Shown: positions 1 to 12,001, counted from the first letter of the stretch. The stretch: 64,000 nt of DNA from Loripinus fragilis (GCA_964019695.1 OZ026530.1:31292690-31356689); one strand, 5' to 3'. Notes: a model not told the origin generated them from the sequence alone. Program-made: numbers and translations.

Positions 1-531
1 AGAGTAGATAGGAGTGCGAGAAGAGAAACAGAGAGTAAAGAAGGAGTGCGAGTAGAGAAAGAGAGAGTAGAGAAAGAGTGCGAGTAGAGAAGGAGAGAGT
101 AGAGAAGGAGTGCAAGTAGATAGAGAGTAGAGAGGAGAGCGAGTAGAGAAAGAGAGAGTGGAGAGGAGTGCGAGCAGGGAAAGAGAGAGTAGAGAAGGAG
201 TTCGAGTACAGAATAAAGTATAGAGAGTAGAGAGTAGTGCGAGTAGAGAAAAAAGTATATATATAGAGAGTAGAGAGAGAGACAGAGTAGAGAGAGAAAG
301 AGAAGAGAGACATGCGTAGAAAGAGACAGACAGAGTAGAGAGAGAGAGAGTAGAGAGAGACGTAGAGAGAGAGAGACAGAGTAGAGAGACGTAGAGAGAG
401 ACAGAGAGGTAGAGAGAGTAGAGAGAGACGTAGAGGAAGAGAGACAGGGAGAGAAAGAGAATAGATAGTAGAAAGAAAGGGAATTGAGAGAGAGTAGAGA
501 GGAAAGCGAGTAGAGAGTAGAGAGGAGAGCG

Positions 532-579
<48 letters not shown>

Positions 580-597
580 TGAGTGAGTAGATGGGGA
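1..597. repeat. GA-rich low-complexity block
   Basis: Nearly pure purine on this strand, built from variations on AGAGTAGAGA and GAGTGCGAGTAGAGAA, ending in a clean (GA)n run around 538-575. There is no reading frame of interest. It is a diverged microsatellite or minisatellite and also marks the left edge of the window. Confidence 0.9.
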
Positions 598-833
598 AGA
601 GAGAGCTGGTTGCTTTGCTTAGTTTGTCTTCCTAGTGTCTTGTGATTGCTGTGTGGCTCTTCCTCACGGTGCCATGGGTTTGTCTGAAGATTGTGATTGT
701 ATTATTTCCTGATCATACTCACTATTTTTGTTGTATTTGCTGGGGGTTCGTCTTTGGCAATTCGTGTTAAACGCTTATATTGTGTCATTTCTCGTTTGGC
801 AATACTCTCACTGAGATAAAGGGAGCTGAATGC
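598..833 (+). repeat. Dispersed repeat, copy 1
   Basis: The segment from GGTTGCTTTGCTTAGTTTG through about position 760 recurs with a few differences at 40690-40830. A more diverged version follows the LINE at 9009-9150 (ATGCTTTGCTTATTGTATTC, then GTCTGTCTCGGATTGTGGCA). I recognise it as repetitive only by this internal comparison; its class is unknown. Confidence 0.55.
818..833. other. Candidate LINE target-site duplication, left copy
   Basis: AAAGGGAGCTGAATGC here recurs exactly at 9000-9015, where it directly follows the poly-A end of the LINE. A 13-base match outside the A-run is unlikely by chance within a few kilobases. If it is a true duplication, the whole inserted unit is about 8.17 kb and starts at 834. 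The doubt is that other repeats lie between 834 and the LINE coding region. Confidence 0.45.
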
Positions 834-2179
834 AGCACCCAATTACAAATGTTAAAACTCATAGATGGGAAAATATTAACAATTTTAGGGTGAAAATGTT
901 TGCCTATCTGGACCTATGTACTGTCCATGGATGCAAGAAAACAGACAGAAGTCACAAAAGGTCAATAGGGCAGAAAATATCCTAGACTATCCTATGCTTT
1001 TGCTGTGCCTTTCCATTCTGATAGAATGCTCCATACATAGTGGTAATTTGGTAAAGGTAATGGGAAAACACCTATCAAATAAAACTATGAGGCAAAATTT
1101 CTGAAAAAATAATAAGCCTCTGACTCTGAGAATTCTTCTATGTGAACAGTGCAGACTCGCTTAGATACCCCTCTAAGGGGCATTTCATCGGGCGGTTGCT
1201 ATTTAGAAATGACCTTTTGGGTGACTATCCAGAGTGGAAAGGATCAATGTGCTACTGCTCTTTTTTTTGTTTGTTATTTTGTTACTTTGACTTTGCTTAG
1301 CTTACCTGTTTTGTTTTGTGACCAAAGTAGGTCATAGCTTTCTTTATTTTACTTTATTTTGATATACCTAACAACCCACCCTCAATGCAATTAAACTTAT
1401 GACAGACAGTGGAGACAATGATGAGGTGTGGCTTTGAGCGGCATCACATCTGGGTCTTCTCTGTTTGTCAAAGTATCAGTGTACAGTACTCATAACCAGA
1501 ACGAAAGGGCTGGATATTATGTCATAATCTATTAATACGCTATAAGTTTTGTAATGTGTACAGTGAATGATCCATTCTGAAATTTGAGGGGGCCAACACT
1601 CCTGGAAAAATGATGATAGGCAAACAGCGGAGACCATGATGGAGTGTTGCGTTAAGTGACATTTCATCTGGGTCCTCACTGTCTTCCAAAAGTGAATGTT
1701 ATGTGTCAAATATTCTCCCTGTGGGTGTATATCTTGCTTTTGGCCTTAAATATCTAAATGTGTTTGTTGCATGTCTTGTTGCTGGCCAAAGTAGGCCATT
1801 AATTTGTACATTATCCATTTTTCCCCTTTTGACAGTGCCTTACAGCCAGCCCCAAGACGATTTCAGTCCTTAATATATATGCATACACCTGTAATGTGAA
1901 TTTATCCATTTCATAATTCAAGAATTTCTACAGAATGGTGTATGCTCTGCTTCTGAGGGTTGTTTTGTTTTTGAAATTGTTTTGTTTTTGAAAAGCAGTG
2001 GGGGCCCTGGTGGGGTGTTGCTTTGAGCAGCATCTCATCTGGATCCTCACCGTTTGTCAAAGTAGCCAGTATACGGTTACCGAGTAGGAAAATGGTTCAT
2101 ACCCAGTCTCTCCATTGTGCTATACATTTGGATTTTTTGATTTCCATATATTATACACTGCAGCATACCCGCAAATCAG
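834..2179. other. No gene recognised; degenerate palindromic repeats
   Basis: No coding region is supported. It contains degenerate copies of a short repeat with the pattern CAGTGGAGAC..TGATGAGGTG followed by CATCTGGGTCTTC and a TTTGTCAAAGTA end, at about 1405-1475, 1618-1692 and 1990-2065. A further copy is at about 2620-2700. Weaker relatives occur at 17085-17135, 45504-45550 and 46775-46840. If the duplication at 818 and 9000 is real, this is the 5' part of the LINE insertion or material nested in it. Confidence 0.5.
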
Positions 2180-2505
2180 GAGGGTCTGGATGGGGTATAA
2201 TGATTAGTGAATAATGGCCCTTTTTTATAATGAATAGTGAATAATGAGCCAAAAAAATAATGAATAGTGAATAATGAGGGCCTAAAAAAATAATGAATAA
2301 TCCTATTTTATAATGAATTGAAGAAAAAATTAATGAATAGTGAATAATCAGATTTCTTTGCCACCTTTCTTACTTTTAATGAATAATTGGTCTTATTTTA
2401 ATGAATAACCCAAAATTTTAATGAGATGAATAATGGGCTAATTTTTTAATGTATAGTGAATATCAGACCCCCCCCCACCCCCCCCCCCCCCCCCATCCAG
2501 ATCCG
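2180..2505 (+). mobile_element. Non-autonomous DNA transposon (GGGTCTGGATGGGG family), copy 1
   Basis: Starts with AGGGTCTGGATGGGG and ends with the inverse, CCCCATCCAGATCC, after an expanded C-tract at 2468-2494. The interior is AT-rich and repeats ATGAATAGTGAATAATGAG several times. A second copy with the same interior lies at 25013-25300. Near-identical flanks (GCAAATCA on the left, GCAATCAG on the right) look like a roughly 8-bp target duplication, which would fit hAT-like elements. Confidence 0.7.
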
Positions 2506-3718
2506 CAATCAGACCCAGTGATCTTAAATGGACCAATTAGAGTAGCCCTTTATGGAATTTAAAGGCCAGATTCCCTCAAAGTTGTGTTTTTTCTCTCTTT
2601 GAGCATTATATATTTGTCTTGGCAAACAGTGGAGACCCTGATGAGGTGTTTCAATAAGTAACATTTCATAGGGGTCTTCAGTGTGTGTCAGAGTAATAAG
2701 GTGTTTATTTGCCTGCTTGGTTTGTTATGTTGGCAAAAGTAGGACGCTGCCTTGCTCAATAAGGCAAGCTTTGAAATGTGTTTATCAGCTTACCATTCAA
2801 CCCTGTCTTTATAATACTCTTCGTTAGCACGTCTAAAATAACAACAAAACATGTACTTACATGTATACATCGAATGATAAAATCTCGTCTATATTTAGAA
2901 CCTGGAAATCCACTACTGTCTCTCGGTAAATATTATCCAATCACAAAAATTCTATCTTTATCTTAGAGTGTATTTTGACAAATGACGTAGTCTCCCTTAG
3001 TAGTTACCAATCAGATCGGTTCTAATTATATATATTTGGAATCCCAGCTGACGGTTGTGTCTATAAATAAGCTCAACGAAGTTTAACTTTGGGTTCCCAA
3101 AATAGTATTGCCTAACTCCTGCAGTTGTCGGATCTTAACACAAAACATAGCGTGTAAACTAAATAGTGAAACTTTACACTTTCGATATATTCCAAACAGA
3201 GCAGAAACACATACACATGAATGGATTAATGCCGTTTAACTAAATAATTCAACTGATTCAAGGAATAGTGGCCTCCCGCGAGCACGTTTTATTTCTGTTA
3301 TTAAAAGATTCGAGTATTTTAGCAGCATGAGCCCCGCTACACACAACCTTGACACTGATATCATTGCTATCCTTTAAGGTCGTGGAGAACCATTTTTCTT
3401 TTTCTTTTCTTCTTTGACGCCCTATGTTAAATCATGTCGGATAGGCCGTGGAACAAAGAGTATATCCATACAAAACGCCCTTTTCCTGCAAATTTTGTAT
3501 TCGGTGGCGCTATTTGCTAACATAACATAATTAGCATGCGTTTGACCGGTAGCTGTGTGAACATCTACCTTAATGTACTTATTTAACTTGCCGAACTATT
3601 TCAATAAGTATTTGGGCCTCATCGGGGGAAAACTCTTCGGAGTTGGTGAACGGCGGGGGCGGGATCCAGTCTGCGCATTTGCGCAGGCTGATCGGCGCCG
3701 TTGTCTTTCACTTTTCAT
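2506..3718. other. No gene recognised
   Basis: Mostly AT-rich sequence with one more degenerate copy of the short palindromic repeat at about 2620-2700. I see no convincing reading frame, RNA gene or terminal repeat pair. Confidence 0.5.
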
Positions 3719-4010
3719 GGGCGGATCCAGAGATGGAGACGAGACAGGGGGTCCGGGCCCCCCTGAGGGGTCACAAAAATATAGAGGTTCTTAGCAATGC
3801 TGGTCCGGGTTCCCTGGGAGGTCGCAGGGCTGCCGGGTCGGTATTCAATGTTTGGACATCATGGGCACGCCGGCGGTGCGCCATTTAAGTGGCGTTTCGC
3901 TGGCGGGTCGATGATGGCCCGCTTTAAGTGGTATTAAGGATCCTCTGTCCCTCCATCAGCTAGAGGAAGCAAACAAAAAGGAGTGTCAAATACAAAACTT
4001 TCTGGGTCTT
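3719..4010 (+). mobile_element. Hairpin MITE family B, copy 1
   Basis: One of five copies of a roughly 280-bp element with ends CATGGGCGGATCCAGA and its inverse. The middle is a strong palindrome around CATTTAAGTGGCG, with arms reading GCGTTTCGCTGGCGG. Right of the start it carries the family sequence TCTTAGCAATGCTGG. The right end is eroded (TTTCTGGGTC). Other copies are at 10890, 14498, 34331 and 49726. Confidence 0.8.
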
Positions 4011-4779
4011 TGCTGTGCTTCGAGAGTTTTCAGCCTCCGAGATCGGGATTCCCTGCGAGGATCCGGATTTAGTTGTGCACGTCAAGAGGACGCAGGGCCT
4101 TGAGGCGGAGTCATATCAACGTCATGACGTCGCATTGACGTTGAGGTGATCCTGTCTTGACGTCTCGTGCCTTCCGGGCGATCGTACACTGTCTCTTCGT
4201 CCATGTAGACATTAAATTTTGAAACATACAGTTCACTAGTTTGACAATTCGGCGTCGATGTTTGATTTGCTTTATGTATTGAATATGTATTTGCATTACC
4301 GTATTAGGTGTGTACCAGACTGTCGCCCGAGGCTCGTCTGTCGGGGTGCAATCACTGATACCTTTAGGAATACATGTCGGCCTGCGCCGATGTGCAGTCA
4401 GAATGACTCACTTAAACATTGTAAGTAAATATTTATGCATATTTTACTGGCTTAAATGTTGCGGATAAACACTAGGACCACCTCTCCGCGGTGCCTCTGG
4501 TGAATATCCACATCAATAACAAAAAATAGGACAAGCTATTAACAATTATCCTCTTACATTTATGATAATGTTGTGCCTATTTGCTTCAGGTCGCTTTAGC
4601 TCAGACCGGAAAATGATCGCCTTTACTTTTCTTTACCTCTTTCTTCTCATCAATCTATTGAATAATGCAGGTATTTTAACATGCATGACAGATAATACAT
4701 TCGGATTTATTTGTGATTTATTCTGCGCTGCTCATGATTATTCTGGTCGGATGGATTCATGTTTAAAAACAACCTATAA
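4011..4779 (+). other. LINE 5' flank or leader
   Basis: Sequence immediately upstream of the LINE coding frame. A 77-codon frame (4562-4795) with a hydrophobic stretch overlaps the start of the LINE frame by 16 bases in another register. It has no recognisable ORF1 domain, so I do not call it a gene. An element of this clade would be expected to have an ORF1 upstream; none is visible. Confidence 0.35.
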
Positions 4780-7700
4780 ATGCCAGATAACATAACAATT
4801 TTTTCTCAAAACTGTCAGGGATTGGGAAACCCACAGAAGCGACGAGCCCTTTTCAGACATGTCAGAGCTAAAAAATATAATATTGTTTGTCTCCAAGATG
4901 TACATATCCAGAGTCAACAAGAATCCTATGTCAAAGCTGAATGGGGGAACGATGCTTATTTTAGTTGTTTTAATAGCTCCAGTCGAGGCGTATTAATTCT
5001 ACTGAATAATAATTTTGAATATAAAGTTGAAAAAATAAATTCAGATGTAAATGGTAACTACATTATTTTAGATATAAATATTGAAGGTAAAAAGTTCACT
5101 CTTATTAATCTTTATGGTCCAAATGATGACAAACCAAAATTTTATAAAGAATTAAGGCAAAAATATAAAACATTAAATAATGACAATATTATTATGTGTG
5201 GGGACTGGAACTTAGTAATAAACCCAGACCTTGATACAAATAACTACTTACATATTAATAATCCTCGTGCAAGAAATGAAGTTTTAGATAGCATAATTGA
5301 AGAAGATGGTTTTTTAGATACATACAGAATTTTTCATGAGGAGAAGAGAGAATATACATGGAGTAGAAGAAATCCAGTAAGAAAGCAAGCAAGGTTGGAC
5401 TTCTTTTTAACTAGTTTTGAATGTTTTTTATATGTATATGCAACCAATATAATTCCTGGTTATAGGACAGATCATAGTGGTGTCACTTTAGAACTTACAT
5501 TAAATGAAAATGAACGTGGGAGGGGGTACTGGAAATTTAACAACTCTTTATTAAAAGACCACTCTTATATACAAATAGTAAAAGACACAATATCTGACGT
5601 TAAACAAACTTATGCTACAAACAATGATGATAACTTAGATAACCAACAATCGGAGTACAGTATAAACAGTCAATTATTTTTAGAAACCCTTTTACTTATG
5701 ATACGCGGAAATACAATAAAATATAGTTCGTTTAAAAAGAAACAACAACAACAACAGGAAAAACAACTTGAGCAAGAAATAAAAATAATTGAAGATGAAG
5801 TAAACACAAATTTTATAAATATGTCAGATGAAATTTTAGACAATTTAGAAACAAAGAAAACAATGTTATATGACATACAAAAGGATAAAATTGAAGGTAT
5901 GATGTTGCGTTCAAGAAGTAGATATGAAGATTTAGGAGAAAAGCCAACTCAATACTTTTTTAATTTAGAAAAAAGGAACTATACAAGTAAAGTAATTCAT
6001 AAGCTGGTTAATGAGGATGGAGAAGAGTTTACAAAAACACCTGACATATTAAATTGCCAAACTAGTTTTTATAAGGATCATTATAAGGAAGTAAATTTAG
6101 AAAATGACGTTTCAATCAATTCAATTCTAGGCGAAAATGAAAATAAATTGTCAGATAAAGATTCAAAAGAATTGGAGGGCGAAATTTTGTATTCTGAATT
6201 AGGTTTTGCATTAAAAAACATGAAAAATAATAAAAGCCCAGGTTTGGATGGCTTTACTGTGGAGTTTTTCAAATTTTTCTGGACTGACATAGGCCATTTT
6301 ATCTTACAGTCTTTAAATTACGGGTATCGAAATGGTTCATTAAGTATTACGCAAAAACAGGGAGTAATTACTTGCATACCAAAACAAAACAAATCCCGGA
6401 TTAACTTAAAAAACTGGAGACCTATTTCACTATTGAATGTAATATACAAACTTGCATCAGCAGTTATATCAAACAGATTAAAGAAGGTTTTAGATAATAT
6501 TATAAATGAAAATCAAAAAGGTTTTATTGCAGGTAGATTTTTAGGAGAAAATGTAAGGCTAATTTACGATGTACTGTTTGAGTCCAAGAAACAAAATCTA
6601 CCAGGTCTATTATTATCTATTGATTTTGAAAAGGCTTTCGATACTGTTTAATGGAAATTTATTATGAAAGTCTTAGATTATTTTAACTTTGGGAACTCAA
6701 TAAAATCGTGGGTGGGTTTATTTCAAAAAGGTTCTGAAACCTGTATTTTACAAAACGGTTTTATGTCCAACTTTTTTAGTTTAAGACGAGGATGTAGACA
6801 AGGGGATCCAATATCCCCTTATTTATTTATTTTATGTGCAGAGATTTTAGGAAAAATGGTAAGAAAAAATAAAGAAATTAAAGGTATATCAATTAATGGA
6901 AAAGAATATAAGCTATCACAGTACGCCGATGATACTCAATTGATTCTGGATGGTACAGAAAAATCTTTAAAAGCAGCTTTGAATTTACTCAAACAATTTT
7001 ACATAATGTCAGGATTGAAAATAAATGTTGACAAAACAAGGGCATTATGGATTGGCTCGTCGTGTGGCTCTCTTGAAACTCTATGTGAAGAATTTGCATT
7101 AGATTGGTCCCAGGACCCATTAAAAATTTTAGGAGTTACATTTTCCCCTCTCGTTTTCAACATATGGGACTTAAATTCCCAAGAAATACTTTTAAAAATT
7201 AAAAAAATACTAAATCATTGGTCGAAAAGAAAACTAACTCTATTAGGGAGAATAACCATTATCAAATCCCTTGCAGTCTCAAAGTTTGTTCACCTTTTTA
7301 TTTCATTGCCAGCCCCGCCAAATGGACTAATATCCGAATTAGAGAAACTATTTTATAAATTTTTATGGAATTCCGGTCCTGACAGAATAAAAAGAAGAAT
7401 TATAATAAAGAATATAGCTTGTGCAGGTCTCAGGATGGTAGAACTTAGGTCATTTATTAAAGCTCTTAAGGTCTCGTGGCTTCGAAGAATACTTCATCAA
7501 ACAAAACCAAATGAATGGACATGCTTATCTTTAATTAATTTTCATAGTCTTTTCTCCATTGGTGGTTCATACGCATTTAAACTAAGCAGTGAGTTACAAA
7601 ACCCCTTTTGGAAAGATTTAATGCATATTTGGGCGGAATTCTGTAAAATTTTACCTGTTGAAAATATTGGCCAAATCCTTGACTCCCCTTTATGGCATAA

Positions 7701-8589
7701 CGAAAACATAGGAAGTGGAAAAATACTTTTTAAAAATTGGCATGAAAAAGGCATCAGAGTAGTTTTTGATATTATTGGTCAAAATGGCGAATTTTACACG
7801 TTTGAACAATTAAAAACAATGTACAATATCAATGGTACTTTTTTAGATTATCAATATCTTTTAAACAAAATACCCCGGTCATGGATAACCCAAATTAATG
7901 ATAATCGCGTTTTTATCTTTGAAAACAAAATAAATGTGGCATGTAATGTCTTTGTTAAAAAGCTTATGAAGGCCAAAAAAGGTAGTAGAGTATTCTATGA
8001 TACTTTTGTAAATGTGAATGATTATATACCACAGAATAAATGGCAAGCTGAAATAGGTGACATAACTGAAAATGAATGGAAATCTTACTTTCTTAGTACC
8101 AAAAAATGGCATGAAGTTAAACTTCGAGATTTCCAATATAAGATAAATAATAATATTTTAGTTACAAATTCATTCTTGGCTAAAATTAATAAAATTGACA
8201 GTGGAGTATGTTCTTACTGTAAGGAACAACCAGAAAAAATACACCATTTGTTTTTGTCATGTCCAAAGGTCAAAAACTTCTGGAGAGAATTACGAGAATG
8301 GCTCAACACCAATGTTAACATTGACTTATCTCTGGAGAACAGGGAAATACTATTTTCATATACTGGTAACAATGAATTAGTAACTTACATATATGCTCTT
8401 GCAAAGCTTTTTATTTACCAAAATAAATTTATTTCCAGAACTATTAATATCCAAGGCTTCATTTGCCTCCTAAAGAAAAAAATGTTAAGTGAGAAATATA
8501 TTTCCTTCCTTAATAACAAGATCAATAGTTTCTTTAAAAAATGGTCTCCCGTGTATAATTATTTCTTCCCAACTGTGATAGAAGAGTGA
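4780..8589 (+). pseudogene. LINE ORF2 (endonuclease, reverse transcriptase, zf-RVT), one nonsense codon
   Basis: This frame encodes the protein that nicks target DNA and copies LINE RNA into the nick. Residues 1-240 are an APE-type endonuclease: SQNCQGL, GDWN, RLDFFL and RTDHSG boxes are present, while the acidic residue after LQ is Asp40 rather than the usual Glu. Then come a long linker with a poly-Gln patch and the reverse transcriptase: NWRPISLLN, FIAGR, SIDFEKAFDTV, RQGDPISPYLF and the catalytic YADD at 6922-6933. Near the C terminus is a zinc ribbon, CSYC..H..C, around 8209-8262. TAA at 6649-6651 interrupts the frame between FEKAFDTV and WKFI, in the block just downstream of a catalytic Asp. 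Both halves are in the same register (623 and 641 codons), so one base change explains the break. Known function is from the family; this copy is probably dead unless the stop is read through. Confidence 0.88.
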
Positions 8590-8716
8590 GATTTTCGCTA
8601 TCCCTGTTGGTTTTTGATGCTGGCTTTTTGCCATTGTCGTTATGTTTTTCTATATTATATTTTTTACATTTTTCCAGCCATTTATCATGAGCGGAAAACT
8701 TGTTTTAGAATAGAGG

Positions 8717-8743
8717 CTAGGCAAGAGCTTAGGCTCTTGCTAG
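8717..8743 (+). other. Stem-loop in the LINE 3' UTR
   Basis: The arms CTAGGCAAGAGC and GCTCTTGCTAG pair around a TTAG loop, giving an 11-12 bp stem. In several LINE families a 3' UTR hairpin is bound by the reverse transcriptase at the start of target-primed copying; that role here is inference. Confidence 0.6.
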
Positions 8744-9015
8744 TTCTTTGTTCGCATTTATAAAATATATCCAATTACTTACATGATCTATAGTACTCCA
8801 CAATCCCGCATGTTAATTAACTTTGAATACAGGCCCTCTGCCTGCTTCTCTCTAACCCTCCCCTCTTCTCTCTAATAGTGTAAAATTAGTGCTAGCAGTT
8901 CGAACGATCTCCATATTTATATGTTCACTTAGTATTGTATATGAACTTATGTATATTTGTATTTTGAACAATGTTTATTACAAATAAAAAAAAAAAAAAA
9001 AAGGGAGCTGAATGC

Positions 9016-9558
9016 TTTGCTTATTGTATTCTGACTTTTGAGCTTATTCCTTATTTGTATGTGTTCCAGTGTCCCTGTCTCTTGGAGACATGAGTCTGTC
9101 TCGGATTGTGGCATTTCCTGGTCATTTACACTTGTTTGAACCCAAAGGCTGTTCTTTAAAGCGGGTTAACTTATGTTGTGTAAATGCGAAAACACCTAGT
9201 AAAATTTATGCATCTAGTGAAGACTGATTTGACCGTACAGGTGCTCGTCTAAACATCTGGTAAACTAATTGCATTGCTACTTGATCCCTCACCTTCACAA
9301 TGCCTTGGCATGTTATGTTCCTGCCAGATCGTTTCTTTAATGTGATGCAAAGGGCTAAATAGATATGGTAGGCCAAACAAACAAACAAAACAAACTAATG
9401 CACAAAAACACCCATTCAATGCTGAACAAAAACTCTAACAAATTGGTTTATTTAAGCTTGTTTCTCCTTTGATATGTTCCCCGCCAATCGAACCAATTGT
9501 TTTTGAAAGTGTTTGTGTGTTACACTTTTGTTTCCGTATGCGAGAGCTTGTTTAATGA
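9016..9558. other. LINE 3' flank, no gene recognised
   Basis: Begins with a diverged copy of the repeat at 598-760, then AT-rich unassigned sequence up to the SINE target duplication. No coding feature is supported. Confidence 0.5.
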
Positions 9559-9571
9559 GCATAATCAATTT

Positions 9572-9770
9572 TTTTTTGTTTGATTTGATTCTTTACGTCC
9601 ACTCAACAATCTTTCAGTTATGCGGGACGGTCTTCCTGGGTTGAACCAGTACTAAGCTAGGATAAATGTGTCTTGCTCAAGGACCACAACGCAGTGACGC
9701 CGGTGAGGCTCGAACCCGCGGCCCTTCGGTCTCGAGCCAAGCACTCTACCACTGAGCCACTGCGCTCCCT
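9572..9770 (-). mobile_element. tRNA-derived SINE, copy 1
   Basis: On the minus strand the head reads like a tRNA: A-box TGGCTCAGTGGTAGAGTGC and B-box GGTTCGAGCCT, the internal RNA polymerase III promoter. A central body containing CCTTGAGCAAGACACATTTA follows, and the tail is an A-run (T-run at 9569-9577 on the plus strand). The insertion is framed by a perfect 13-bp duplication, GCATAATCAATTT, at 9559-9571 and 9771-9783. The central motif resembles conserved SINE core domains such as Meta or Deu; which one I cannot decide. Confidence 0.9.
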
Positions 9771-9783
9771 GCATAATCAATTT

Positions 9784-10889
9784 GCCTGTCTCCGAAATCA
9801 ATGTTAACATGCATATGCCTTCCCTCCGACAGCTACCCAACATACCTCCGAACGGAAAGCTACCTATAAACATGATACCACCGTCATAAAATTGCAAATA
9901 AATAAGTGTTTTACAAGTATTTTTGAATTGCATTTGACTGATTCATTCCGAAGAGAGGTTATACATTCCAGCGGTGGCTGTGAATCAAGTAAAATAAAAT
10001 AAAAGATATGAATATTAACTGATGAATTCGAAATAATCGTCCAAATTACTGCATTTCCGAATTCAAATGCGATTTAAACTCGAACAGATTAAGTTCCAAA
10101 ACATGTAATGTTTTCAGAGTTATTATCATTCTGTATACTATCGACCTATATGTTGTTCTTACCCCTCAAACCGAATCTAAATTAAATAAAATCGCCTCAA
10201 TACAGACCATATCCTACCCCAAAATCCTTTGTTTACCTCCGGTAGCCAACACCCTCCGAGATCTAGACTGTCTGACATGCGGTTCACCTGGGTGATAAAG
10301 CTGAATAACGGAGCAAAAGAAATCCAGCAGGTAAACCTCGATGGGCCTAACAACAGCCAAAGCATCAGGCCCCTACCACCTCATTAAAAGATAAGTCTTT
10401 AAGTCGGAACCATTATAGAGTCTGAAGTCCGGCGTGCAATGAAAGAAGAAAGCAAAGTTGCCAACCGTGATTGGGTTGACCACCAAGCATGCAGGCTGTT
10501 GCAATATATTTATGTTGTAGCCAATCTTTTTTTCATGAGATATTATTTTAATAAATTGCGCTGAAAAAATGATCTTCTTCAACTTATACACCAAGTCACC
10601 ATAGAACTCAGGTTCCGAAAGTCCTTGGCGCAGGAAAGATTTAAGTCCAACTTAGAATTTAAATACCAAATAATAGTATAAGAAAACTGCGTTTAAACAT
10701 TTAACGAATGAAACATTTGAGAAAGTCTTTAAAGAGATCCGTAGGAAAGACGTCACTTGCCGGTGGCGTCATTAGGTTTGAAACAGACGTTATAACATGT
10801 GTAGCGTAATTTTCACATAAAACCGTTATGGAAAATGTCCCAGTCCCAGAATTATCAATGAGCCGACTCAACTGAGTAGTATTACATAC
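9784..10889. other. No gene recognised
   Basis: Unassigned AT-rich sequence. The minus-strand reading frames here are short and lack recognisable motifs. I see no repeat pair within the window. Confidence 0.5.
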
Positions 10890-11210
10890 GCGGATCCAGA
10901 AAATGTTGTCAGAGGGGGTCCACCACTGACACCGTTTTTTCTTTGTTTTTTAGTTGATGGGATGGATCGAGGATCGAAATGCCACTAAAAGTGGGTCATC
11001 ATCGGCCCGCCAGCGAAACGCCATTGAAATGGCGTTTCGCTGGCGTGTCGATAATGGCCCACCATTGAATGATGGCTTGGTAGCTTTGTGATTTTTAGGG
11101 GATCCGGATCAATATTGCTAGGAAACCCTAAATTTTTGTGATTTTTCAGGCGGGGGGGGGGGGGGATCGGGATCCCCTGTCCCCCCCCCCCCTCTGGATT
11201 CGCCCATGAG
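10890..11210 (-). mobile_element. Hairpin MITE family B, copy 2
   Basis: Inverted relative to copy 1: begins CGCGGATCCAGAAAATG and ends TCTGGATTCGCCCATG. The core palindrome around CGCCATTGAAATGGCG is almost perfect. A G-tract (11151-11165) and a C-tract (11181-11192) have grown near the right end. It has the family body (GATCCGGATCAATATTGC). Confidence 0.85.
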
Positions 11211-11363
11211 TAAGCCTTGTGGTTTCAGACGAGACTTTTTAAAAGTTTTTTCATTGCGAGTCTATGGAAGCAAATGACCCTCACGGAGTGGGCAATTTGG
11301 GTCTCTGGGGCATGATTGGCGCAGGGTTACGTAGGGGAACATTTAGCATTGCAACATACTAAA

Positions 11364-11606
11364 TATGAGCCGTGACATGTGATTTCAAACAATGTGGCAT
11401 TTTGACAAGTGTAGACTCAGGCGAGCCTGTGCAGCCTCATTTCATACCTAAAAACTCCAAATGATGTTCGGTCAGTAGCTTAGCACTCATAGAATATTCA
11501 ATCGACTAGCAAAGGCTCTGATCGGATTGCGCGTATGCGAAGGCTGATCTGAGGTTTTGCTGGTCGTACATACCACATTGTTGGAAATCTCATGTCGCGG
11601 CTCATT
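11364..11606 (+). mobile_element. MITE family A, copy 1
   Basis: About 240 bp, starting ATGAGCCGTGACATGTG and ending with the inverse, CATGTCGCGGCTCAT. Inside are GACAAGTGTAGACTCAG, AAACTCCAAATGATGTTCG and an imperfect CTGATCGGATTGCGCG palindrome. Six copies occur in the window, one of them split by the CACTA element. Confidence 0.8.
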
Positions 11607-11759
11607 ATATAAGCTGAGGGTCTCATTGCTTTAGAGAATATCATTTTTAATAAGTTTATGGAAGCTAAAGACCACTGGGGCGTGGCCAGTTTGGACCCAA
11701 GTGGCATGGTTGGCAGGATTTATGTAGAAGATCTGTCACCGCTAGACATTGCAACACAT

Positions 11760-12001
11760 ATGTGAGCAGTGAAATGTGATTTCCAACAATGTGACATTTT
11801 GACAAGTGAAGACTCAGATGAGCCTTGCAGCCTCCTTTTAAGCTTAGACACTCCAAATGGTGTTCACTCAGAAGCTAAACCGTCATAGAATGTTCAAGCG
11901 ACTAGCAAAAGCTCTGATCAGACTGCGCGCATGCGCAGGCTGGTCTGAGGCTTTGCTGGTCGCACATACCACATTGTTGCAAATCTCATGCACTGGCTCA
12001 T
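11760..12001 (+). mobile_element. MITE family A, copy 2
   Basis: Same structure as copy 1, slightly more diverged (TGTGAGCAGTGAAATGTG at the left, CATGCACTGGCTCAT at the right). It contains the palindrome GACTGCGCGCATGCGCAGG. Confidence 0.78.

Larger units (their letters stand above)
4780..9002 (+). mobile_element. L1/Tx1-type LINE retrotransposon
   Basis: A non-LTR retrotransposon in sense orientation: an endonuclease plus reverse transcriptase frame (4780-8589), a 3' UTR of about 395 bases with a stem-loop at 8717-8743, and a terminal A-tract (8985-9002). The poly-A end is followed directly by GGGAGCTGAATGC, also present at 821-833. I place it in the L1/Tx1 group from the NWRPISLLN motif, the FEKAFD block and the C-terminal zinc ribbon. 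Apart from one stop codon the frame is open, so the insertion is fairly young. Confidence 0.85.

Noticed and set aside
5670..6290. Minus-strand frames of 68-69 codons inside the LINE
   Set aside because: Antisense shadows of the endonuclease and reverse transcriptase frame.
9652..9770. A tRNA gene on the minus strand
   Set aside because: The A-box and B-box belong to a SINE: the sequence continues into a SINE body with an A-tail and has a 13-bp target duplication, and a second copy exists at 26181.
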